Assembly: GCA_002717915.1 (NCBI GenBank)
Contig: PBCV01000048.1
Span: 3,767 to 15,261, forward strand
Source of the DNA: Fidelibacterota bacterium
GTDB taxonomy: Bacteria > Fidelibacterota > Marinisomatia > Marinisomatales > UBA1611
Reading direction: 5' to 3'
Length of the DNA: 11,495 nt
In this document: positions 6,083 through 11,495 of the stretch, piece after piece
How the letters are laid out: each line of letters starts with the position of its first letter
How positions within the stretch are numbered: position 1 is the first letter of the stretch
The notes under the pieces: generated by a model
What the model was told of the DNA's origin: nothing
Databases searched by the model: none
What the model saw: the letters and a program-made list of their open reading frames with translations, nothing else
Position numbers and translations under genes: made by a program

Positions 6083-8089
6083 TCAAGAAAAACCTCTAGG
6101 TAGCTTTTCTTGCGATTCAGATTGATGAACTTGGACACCATTTTCTAGGGCCTTGATACTGCGATTTAAATAGAAATACTCTTCATCACAAGTTACCTTA
6201 AGCTGACTATAAATATCAACATTCCAACCAGGTCGAGATTGCTGAGCATGCCAACTGCACTCACTTATAGCGGAGCATGGATCATCAGGCAATATACTGT
6301 GTATCTCTTTACAGGATTCACCTACAGTCAGATTGTGCTCCAAGAATGTATACTTACCAAAATCATCATTGATTTTGGTTGTCACAAGACCATTTTTTGA
6401 ATCTATTTGTATTAAACGTTCATGTTTTTCTGGCCTTATTTTTTTTGTTTTTTTAACCGGACAAACATACCCCTGACCTAAATCTCGAACTAAAGTTGCA
6501 GTTCGATCATGACAAGGAACAGTTAAATATGAAGATGCTAAATCTAGGGTCAACTTTGCCTTTTTTGGTGCAGGCCAAATCAAGGGAAAATAAGCAGTTG
6601 AAACTGCTAAACGAAGTTTGTGTCCAACAGGAATCTCGTAACCTGTATCATCCAATTTAATAGACACATCCATTACTTCGCCAGCCACTACTTGCTTTGG
6701 ACAATCTAAACCATTTCGCATAGCAAGATTGAGAACACCATAACTAATTCTTTTACTACTTCCACTGGGAGAGACATCGCAGAGGCGAACAACTACTTGA
6801 CCACAATCCTGATCACTTGTGATAGCCAACTTTAATTCACAAGCGCCCAGTATAGATATAGAATTTTCAAGTGGTTCTGTATCAAAGCATATGCTATTAA
6901 TATCATCTTGACGCTGATCTGTTGGAAAATCAGGTCCACACCATATTACACAATATTCACCACTTGCTGAACCAGTAGTTAGAGGGCTCTGCACAGAAAC
7001 TTTGCCCTTTGTTTTGACATCAGTTAGCTGGCCACCAGAACTTAAATTAAAGTTAATTGTTTGACTTTGAATTGGCCACTGATTTCCCTCTACCCAGAGC
7101 CCAGGTCTTTCTTCATAGCTCGCTTGAGGTGGAACAGAATCTTGAATATATGCGGCAATAACTGCTTCATCCATAATCTCATTTTTGATTCCCTTCAGCC
7201 AATAATCCCACCAGCGTTTAGCCTCAGCTAAAAAATCCATCTCTGGCTTAGGAGATGCAAAATTTGGGTATTTATGAGCCCAAGGGCCAATCAGTGCTTT
7301 TTTTGGGCCAGGTAAACCTTGCATCATGCGTGGAATCGCAACAGAATAGGCATCACCCCAGCCGCCCACACAATATACTGCCGCCTCAATTGCAGAGTAA
7401 TCTTCATTAATGGAGCCATGCTTCCAATATGCATCTTTATAAGTATGTTCTAGCCAATTTTTTGCAAAGAATGGCATGTTCTGCAATCGTTCTAGCCAAT
7501 TTTCACGCCAAGTCTCAGGCAGTAATAATGGATCTGGGGGCTTTGCCATAAAACCAGAGATTGTGGAAGCCCAGCTAAAATTTTCTATCAATACAGCTCC
7601 CCCACGGTAATGACAATCATCGGCATATCTGTCGTCTGTGGAACAAACGGTTATTATTGCCTTTAATGCAGATGGTCTCAAAGCTGCGACCTGTAAGCAG
7701 TTAAAGCCACCCCAAGATTTACCCATCATACCGACCTTACCACTGCACCAATCTTGATGTTCAAGCCAATTAATTACCTCAACAGCATCATCTAGCTCTT
7801 GCTGTAAATATTCATCAAGTAACAAGCCGTCAGATTCACCACTTCCTCGAATATCTACTCTTACACACGCATAACCAAAAGCAGCCCAATACGGGTGCAT
7901 TTGCTCATCACGAATAGCTGTACCATCACGTTTTCGATAGGGAATATATTCTAAAATAGCTGGTACTGGTTGTTCAATGGCATTGGTGGGTAGCCAAGCT
8001 CGTGCTGCAAGTTGAACGCCATCACTAAGGGGAATAAAGAAATTCGACCACTCTTCAATAGTGTTAGTAAAATCAGGTTTATTATTCAT
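6083..8089 (-). CDS. CocE/NonD-family serine hydrolase, full length
   Basis: This is a 668-residue alpha/beta hydrolase of the CocE/NonD (X-Pro dipeptidyl-peptidase-like) family. Known members hydrolyse cocaine-type esters, alpha-amino acid esters, glutaryl amides or X-Pro dipeptides. The nucleophile elbow GKSWGG gives Ser125; GGWGDAYS gives a likely triad Asp246; GPWAH gives His272. The catalytic and cap region covers about 1-300. The PepX_C jelly-roll domain follows (about 310-545, with VGHKLRLAVSTAYFP at 488-502). The last 120 residues form a further beta-rich stretch ending in EKLPRGFS; from memory, longer proteobacterial members also carry a C-terminal region of this kind. No signal peptide is present, so it acts in the cytoplasm on imported substrate. 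It lies between the amine oxidoreductase gene and the binding-protein gene. No clear Shine-Dalgarno precedes the ATG. A run of A7-C-A8 in the coding strand near codons 546-551 is unusual. Substrate is unknown. Confidence 0.95.
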   Translation of the reverse strand: MNNKPDFTNTIEEWSNFFIPLSDGVQLAARAWLPTNAIEQPVPAILEYIPYRKRDGTAIRDEQMHPYWAAFGYACVRVDIRGSGESDGLLLDEYLQQELDDAVEVINWLEHQDWCSGKVGMMGKSWGGFNCLQVAALRPSALKAIITVCSTDDRYADDCHYRGGAVLIENFSWASTISGFMAKPPDPLLLPETWRENWLERLQNMPFFAKNWLEHTYKDAYWKHGSINEDYSAIEAAVYCVGGWGDAYSVAIPRMMQGLPGPKKALIGPWAHKYPNFASPKPEMDFLAEAKRWWDYWLKGIKNEIMDEAVIAAYIQDSVPPQASYEERPGLWVEGNQWPIQSQTINFNLSSGGQLTDVKTKGKVSVQSPLTTGSASGEYCVIWCGPDFPTDQRQDDINSICFDTEPLENSISILGACELKLAITSDQDCGQVVVRLCDVSPSGSSKRISYGVLNLAMRNGLDCPKQVVAGEVMDVSIKLDDTGYEIPVGHKLRLAVSTAYFPLIWPAPKKAKLTLDLASSYLTVPCHDRTATLVRDLGQGYVCPVKKTKKIRPEKHERLIQIDSKNGLVTTKINDDFGKYTFLEHNLTVGESCKEIHSILPDDPCSAISECSWHAQQSRPGWNVDIYSQLKVTCDEEYFYLNRSIKALENGVQVHQSESQEKLPRGFS

Positions 8090-8101
8090 TGCTTCAATTA
8101 T

Positions 8102-8130
8102 AAGTGATTTTTAAAATTATTAAATCACCT
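8102..8130 (-). repeat. Imperfect inverted repeat in the gap between oxidoreductase and hydrolase genes
   Basis: GTGATTT and AAATCAC (8104-8110 and 8122-8128) can form a 7-bp stem, extended on the transcribed strand by a G-T wobble and an A-T pair, around an AT-rich loop of 11 bases. No T tract follows in the direction of transcription, so it is not a good terminator. It might be a processing or regulatory structure, or chance in AT-rich DNA. Confidence 0.25.
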
Positions 8131-8147
8131 TATTTAGCCATTATCAT

Positions 8148-9461
8148 TTATCGATCTTTCCCGACGCCTTTAAATCTTTGTCTTGTGACATACCATGCTC
8201 CAAGATCTAATAAAGGACTTGGGGGTAGCCATCTGGCCTTTTGAATTAATAGGCAATCACTCACTAATTTGGAATCATTGCCACAGGCGTAATCGGCCAC
8301 TCCCAAACCAAAAGCAGTTCCTTTAGTAATCCCAGAGCCATTGTAGCAGCCAGAAAAATAAAGATTATTTGACAATTTTTTGAATATGTTAGTTTTGTTG
8401 GCTGTGACTCCTTCTACGCCAGAATAAAGATGTTCAAAGCTTACATGACTTAGCTCTGGAAATCTATTATCGAAAGCTTGTCGATGAATTTTTTGTCTTC
8501 TTTTGAGTTGCTGATCATTTAATAAACGATGACTATTGTATTCAGCAGTGTTTCTAATTGAAATTCTTTTATCTTCTGTGAGTCTTACTGTTGCACCACC
8601 ACTATGAAGCGATAAAACACCCCATGAAGATTCACTTCCAAGCATGTTAACTTCATCCTGAGTCAATACTCGCGTTATACTTCCTGATAGTGTAACACCA
8701 ACAACTCTTTGTTTTTGCTGGCCTTTAGCCAAAGACTCATAGTTACAGGCCATGATGACGTTCTCAGCTTTAATCGTTAAATTTGGAAGTCTTATTGTAT
8801 TGATTTTTCCATACTCCATTCCCAATACTGGAGAGTTCTCATAGAGCTCAACGTTACTTGGGAGGTTGTCAGCGAGACCAAAAACTAATTTAGCAGGTTG
8901 AACTAGAGCGCCATTTTTAACCTTGACTCCCTTTCGGTACCATGATGTCCCGAGCTCTAAATTAATTTGATCTTGCGAGAGTGGCACATGCTCAATTTGC
9001 CTCTTTTTAAGATAGTCAACAAAATAATCACACTCTTCAGATGAGTTTTTATCAGCCGCCATATGATAAATTCCTGACTCCTTAAAGTCGCAATTAATAT
9101 GGTTTTTATCAATTATAGATTTTAGAGAGTCAAGACCGGTCTGATTAATGCGATCAACCCTTTCATATTGTCTGAGTTGATCCTTTTGATAACCTCCAGA
9201 GAAGTGACTATGCGCCACAGCATATCCTGAATTTCTTCCAGACGCACTCTGCCCGACTTCTCTAGCCTCAAGCAAAACAATCTTTTCATTAGGATTAAGC
9301 TCTGCCAGTCTTCTCGAACATGAAAGACCTGTAAAGCCAGCACCAATGACCAACCATTTTGTGTCCACTTGAGAGGTTAATTTTGGACGAGGTACTCTAG
9401 ATGGGATTAAATCAACCCAACCCCTAGTTTCATGATCAAAGTTAAGGCTATCCTGACTCAC
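8148..9461 (-). CDS. FAD-dependent amine/amino-acid oxidoreductase (DAO superfamily, DadA/PuuB-like)
   Basis: This is a 437-residue flavoprotein of the D-amino acid oxidase (DAO) superfamily, which oxidises C-N bonds of amino acids and amines. The dinucleotide-binding fold is plain: VIGAGFTGLS (38-47) with the ribose-binding acid Glu65 in LLEAREVG. It is followed by the GQSASGRNSGY segment (70-80) common to PuuB-like and DadA-like enzymes. VQPAKLVFGL (187-196) is the usual conserved middle block. The C-terminal FAD-contacting segment is FSGCYNGSGITKGTAFG (369-385). The start is a GTG at 9461, seven bases after the saccharopine dehydrogenase-like gene, with no visible Shine-Dalgarno, so coupling to the upstream gene is likely. 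No membrane segment or signal is seen. Possible substrates include gamma-glutamyl amines, D-amino acids, pipecolate- or saccharopine-like secondary amines; the sequence does not decide. Confidence 0.92.
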   Translation of the reverse strand: MSQDSLNFDHETRGWVDLIPSRVPRPKLTSQVDTKWLVIGAGFTGLSCSRRLAELNPNEKIVLLEAREVGQSASGRNSGYAVAHSHFSGGYQKDQLRQYERVDRINQTGLDSLKSIIDKNHINCDFKESGIYHMAADKNSSEECDYFVDYLKKRQIEHVPLSQDQINLELGTSWYRKGVKVKNGALVQPAKLVFGLADNLPSNVELYENSPVLGMEYGKINTIRLPNLTIKAENVIMACNYESLAKGQQKQRVVGVTLSGSITRVLTQDEVNMLGSESSWGVLSLHSGGATVRLTEDKRISIRNTAEYNSHRLLNDQQLKRRQKIHRQAFDNRFPELSHVSFEHLYSGVEGVTANKTNIFKKLSNNLYFSGCYNGSGITKGTAFGLGVADYACGNDSKLVSDCLLIQKARWLPPSPLLDLGAWYVTRQRFKGVGKDR

Positions 9462-9468
9462 AAAATGA

Positions 9469-10623
9469 TTAATTCAAATGATCAATTAAGACAAAGTGGT
9501 CACAAATTTCTTCGGCCTGCTTTAACCAACGATTAACTAGCTCGCTCTGATGGGGAGCTGCTGAAACACCAGGAGGAATTTCTTGATTAATTACCGCTTC
9601 AACCGCAAGAGCAACAGAACATGACACTAATTGAGCCATTGCGCTTCCTTTGTCATTTCCAAGAGTGTCCATTAAGAATTGCTTATGCCAAATAACCTGT
9701 GATTCTTTTTCAACCTTTAACTCAACGGTTAGGATGACTCGATCAACCTCATCCTCCTTATAAGAATATTTATTCCATAAATCATCACTGATCTCCTTCA
9801 AGCGATCTTCTGCTAAAGAGGATTCAAGCGAATCTACCTCTGAAAAAATATCTCTCCATGCATTTTTCCAACCTTTGTAGCGTAAAGTACCTCTTACAAA
9901 TTGGTTGATTTTTAGACCACCATCCATTTTGTATTGCTCTATAAATGGAAGAGAGTCTCGATTAGGGTAAACTTCAAACTCATCTTCACCCCATGGCATC
10001 GGGAGAGGATAAAGCTCTACAGACTCCCATGGCTTTGTTACAGTATAAACTTCGCCATCACGAATACTCACAGAGGTCGACATCAAAGCCTTTAAAACGC
10101 CGAGTGGAGACCAACTAAACTTGTAGCAAAAGTCATTTGGAATATCACTCAAGCCGCCACAATAACTTAGAAAAAAATGTTCATTCTGCGCTGAAAAGAC
10201 ACTTGATTTTTTGTAATCCTCAACCAAGGCATGCGACATACTATGATCAATTCCAGGGTCTAGCCCGACCTCATTGACAAAACATAAATTTTTCTCTTTT
10301 GCAGCATCATTCAAAACTCTCATCTCATCTGAAATATATGAGCTTGATACAAAATGAGCATCTAGTGAAAGACAAAGCTCTGCAACCGGAACATGGAAAT
10401 TACCAGGAAGCATTGAAACAACTAAATCTCCAGCTATAGCATATTGCTTAACAGCATTGAGTGAAAATGGAACCACTTGATAGTCTCCACTGACACCAGA
10501 CAAAGCTTCAATTGCTTTATCAACTGTGCGGTTGTAAACAACAACTGAATGTCCTTTCTCAATCAGCATTTTTAAACCTGGAATTGCTGAGAGTCCAGTT
10601 CCAAGCCAATGAATTTTTCCCAT
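9469..10623 (-). CDS. Saccharopine dehydrogenase-family oxidoreductase (glutamate-forming SDH-like)
   Basis: This 384-residue protein has the N-terminal Rossmann domain and C-terminal catalytic domain of saccharopine dehydrogenase/reductase (LYS9-type). The nucleotide loop is GTGLSAIPG (8-16), followed by VVVYNRT (27-33), which puts Asn31-Arg32 at the end of beta-2 and could favour NADP(H). The family signature NEVGLDPGIDHSMS is at 117-130. SYCGGL (153-158) and YKFSWSPLGVLKAL (167-180) match the C-terminal domain. Saccharopine dehydrogenases split saccharopine into an amino acid and an aldehyde or keto product; related proteins act on other imine/secondary-amine compounds. No lysine-ketoglutarate reductase or aminoadipate-semialdehyde dehydrogenase gene is in view. 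It is the first gene of the cluster after trmL, with a strong AAGGAG site fixing the ATG. Family firm; true substrate open. Confidence 0.9.
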   Translation of the reverse strand: MGKIHWLGTGLSAIPGLKMLIEKGHSVVVYNRTVDKAIEALSGVSGDYQVVPFSLNAVKQYAIAGDLVVSMLPGNFHVPVAELCLSLDAHFVSSSYISDEMRVLNDAAKEKNLCFVNEVGLDPGIDHSMSHALVEDYKKSSVFSAQNEHFFLSYCGGLSDIPNDFCYKFSWSPLGVLKALMSTSVSIRDGEVYTVTKPWESVELYPLPMPWGEDEFEVYPNRDSLPFIEQYKMDGGLKINQFVRGTLRYKGWKNAWRDIFSEVDSLESSLAEDRLKEISDDLWNKYSYKEDEVDRVILTVELKVEKESQVIWHKQFLMDTLGNDKGSAMAQLVSCSVALAVEAVINQEIPPGVSAAPHQSELVNRWLKQAEEICDHFVLIDHLN

Positions 10624-10628
10624 TGAAG

Positions 10629-10634
10629 CTCCTT
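10629..10634 (-). promoter_or_regulatory. Consensus Shine-Dalgarno of the saccharopine dehydrogenase-like gene
   Basis: On the minus strand AAGGAG occupies 10634-10629, five bases from the ATG at 10623. It confirms the start, and contrasts with the downstream oxidoreductase and hydrolase genes, which lack a visible site. Confidence 0.7.
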
Positions 10635-10679
10635 ACATATTTTTATGGTGTCTATCCCAAAACTGACATATAAATTAAA

Positions 10680-10708
10680 CTTATCTAATAACTCATTTTA
10701 TCCCTCAA
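10680..10708 (-). promoter_or_regulatory. Weak candidate sigma-70 promoter for the catabolic cluster
   Basis: In the 114-bp gap after trmL, the minus strand has TTGAGG (10708-10703) and GATAAG (10685-10680) separated by 17 bases, each matching four of six consensus positions. Spacing is ideal but the hexamers are weak and the region is AT-rich. No clear terminator for trmL is visible in this gap, so the cluster might also be reached by read-through. Confidence 0.2.
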
Positions 10709-10737
10709 TCGGATATATTTAATTTTCATTTTTTAGT

Positions 10738-11187
10738 TTAAATAGCAAAGTCAAGCTGTCGCCAAGCCTCATAAGCGACAATTGACACACAGTTTGATAG
10801 ATTTAGACTTCTTGAACCATCCTGCATAGGAACCGTAATCCCATCATATTCATCCATTATTTCCTTTGGAAGGCCCTTAGTTTCAGAGCCAAATAGAAAT
10901 GAATCATGGCTATGATATTTAATATCAGCATAGCTTTTAGTAACCTTTGTACTTACAAAATAAAGCTTTGCAGGATTAGCTTTATCTAAGTAATCATCAA
11001 AGTTATCATATTCATAGACACTTGCTAAATCTTTATAATCAAGTCCAGCACGTCTAAGGCGCTTATCATTCATCTCAAATCCATAAGGCTTAATAAGGTG
11101 AAGGTTGGCACCCATATTTGCTGATAAACGGATGAGATTACCTGTATTGCTAGGTATCTCTGGCTGGAATAATACTAAATTTAGCAT
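10738..11187 (-). CDS. trmL: tRNA (cytidine(34)-2'-O)-methyltransferase TrmL (SPOUT family)
   Basis: This 149-residue SPOUT methyltransferase matches TrmL (YibK), which uses S-adenosylmethionine to 2'-O-methylate the wobble nucleotide 34 of tRNA-Leu isoacceptors as a homodimer. Conserved blocks are LFQPEIPSNTGNLIRL (6-21), DKRLRRAGLDY (41-51), FGSETKGLP (99-107) and the trefoil-knot, cofactor-binding stretch PMQDGSRSLNLSNCVSIV (120-137) followed by AYEAWRQL. It lacks the short C-terminal tail of the 157-residue E. coli protein but is otherwise complete. The ATG at 11187 begins with the family-standard MLN. No clear Shine-Dalgarno precedes it. It is a housekeeping gene, separated by 114 bp from the catabolic cluster and divergent from rsxE. 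Confidence 0.97.
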   Translation of the reverse strand: MLNLVLFQPEIPSNTGNLIRLSANMGANLHLIKPYGFEMNDKRLRRAGLDYKDLASVYEYDNFDDYLDKANPAKLYFVSTKVTKSYADIKYHSHDSFLFGSETKGLPKEIMDEYDGITVPMQDGSRSLNLSNCVSIVAYEAWRQLDFAI

Positions 11188-11189
11188 AA

Positions 11190-11302
11190 CGCTATTTCAC
11201 AGAAAATTACATTATCATCCCATAGATATCAAAAAAATTAAAGATTCTCTAACACCTGATAATTTCAAGGCATAGCAAAACCATCTTGTTGATATAATAG
11301 CG
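11190..11302. promoter_or_regulatory. Divergent trmL/rsxE promoter region with a mirrored heptamer
   Basis: The 120-bp region between the two divergent starts has CGCTATT at 11190-11196 and its reverse complement AATAGCG at 11296-11302. Each gene is therefore preceded by AATAGCG, two bases before the trmL ATG and five before the rsxE ATG. The rsxE copy overlaps a perfect -10 box. Regulatory meaning is not proven. Confidence 0.35.
11290..11298 (+). promoter_or_regulatory. Extended -10 promoter element for rsxE
   Basis: TGATATAAT is a perfect TATAAT (11293-11298) with the TGn extension at 11290-11292. There is no good -35 at the usual distance, which extended -10 promoters tolerate. Transcription would begin near 11304-11306, just before the ATG at 11308, implying a leaderless or nearly leaderless message. 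Confidence 0.5.
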
Positions 11303-11307
11303 ACCTT

Positions 11308-11495
11308 ATGCAAGAATACTTAAAAATTACTAGGAACGGCCTTTGGAATAATAACCAAGCATTGGTTGCTTTGTTGGGCCTGTGCCCACTTTTAGCAGTT
11401 ACCAACAATGTGGCTAACGCAATCAGCTTAGGGATAGCAACAACATTTGTGTTGGTTGCTTCTAACCTTAGCGTTTCATTATTTCGTAACTACAT
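11308..11495 (+). CDS. rsxE: Electron transport complex subunit RsxE/RnfE, N-terminal 62 residues (cut by window edge)
   Basis: The frame from ATG 11308 encodes a polytopic inner-membrane protein start that aligns residue for residue with the N-terminus of E. coli RsxE. GLW falls at 11-13 as in E. coli, then [15 protein letters not shown] (18-32), a conserved NA (37-38) and a hydrophobic segment up to Leu59. RsxE/RnfE is a membrane subunit of the Rnf/Rsx complex, which couples electron flow between ferredoxin-type carriers and NAD to ion movement, or in E. coli keeps SoxR reduced. NqrD is the nearest alternative, but the GLWNNN and GLCPLLAVT segments fit RsxE better. No Shine-Dalgarno is present; an extended -10 box lies only ten bases upstream. 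No rsxG end precedes it, so in this genome it starts a transcription unit rather than ending rsxABCDGE in the E. coli order. Confidence 0.93.
   Translation, partial: MQEYLKITRNGLWNNNQALVALLGLCPLLAVTNNVANAISLGIATTFVLVASNLSVSLFRNY

Noticed and set aside
9122..9346. Minus-strand 74-codon frame inside the FAD oxidoreductase gene
   Set aside because: It overlaps the N-terminal FAD-binding region of a well-supported gene in another frame, and its protein shows no recognisable domain.
10698..10712. TATCC/GGATA mini-hairpin after trmL as a terminator
   Set aside because: The stem is only five base pairs and no T run follows on the minus strand, so it does not meet a reasonable standard for an intrinsic terminator.
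1..11495. Mobile elements, CRISPR repeats, toxin-antitoxin or phage-defence genes
   Set aside because: No transposase, integrase, spaced direct repeats, or small paired genes were seen; coding density and gene content look like ordinary chromosome with a metabolic cluster.

Overview
The window looks like a piece of an AT-rich gammaproteobacterial chromosome, possibly from a marine, streamlined lineage. Both edge genes point that way: a TrmL-type tRNA methyltransferase and the first 62 codons of an RsxE/RnfE subunit, each closely resembling its Escherichia coli counterpart. The transport binding protein has a type I signal peptide and no lipobox cysteine, which suggests a periplasm. The exact genus cannot be read from the sequence. 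Base composition looks even, and I saw no insertion sequence, integrase, tRNA, rRNA, CRISPR array or prophage gene.

Everything from 11187 down to 1 is on the minus strand. In transcription order it holds trmL (11187-10738), a saccharopine dehydrogenase-family protein (10623-9469), a DadA/PuuB-type FAD-dependent amine oxidoreductase (9461-8148), a CocE/NonD-family serine hydrolase (8089-6083), and a complete Dpp/Opp-type ABC importer. The importer consists of a periplasmic binding protein (5992-4454), two permeases (4282-3338 and 3330-2494) and two ATPases (2497-1529 and 1532-546). A second, paralogous CocE/NonD hydrolase starts at 546 and runs off the left edge. On the plus strand at the right end, rsxE begins at 11308, divergent from trmL.

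The nine genes from 10623 to 1 look like one import-and-catabolism cluster. Gaps are short, three junctions overlap (ATGA, ATGA, TAATG), and a strong hairpin with a short T-rich tail sits between the binding-protein gene and the permease genes. The suggested flow is as follows. A peptide-like or N-acylated/opine-like compound is captured in the periplasm and imported. One or both cytoplasmic serine hydrolases cleave an amide or ester bond. The FAD enzyme and the saccharopine dehydrogenase-like enzyme then oxidise the released amine. The individual families are well supported. The substrate and the joint pathway are inference.

There is no gene-free stretch over 300 bases. The longest non-coding gaps are 171 bp (4283-4453, holding the hairpin), 120 bp (11188-11307, the divergent trmL/rsxE promoter region), 114 bp (10624-10737) and 90 bp (5993-6082).
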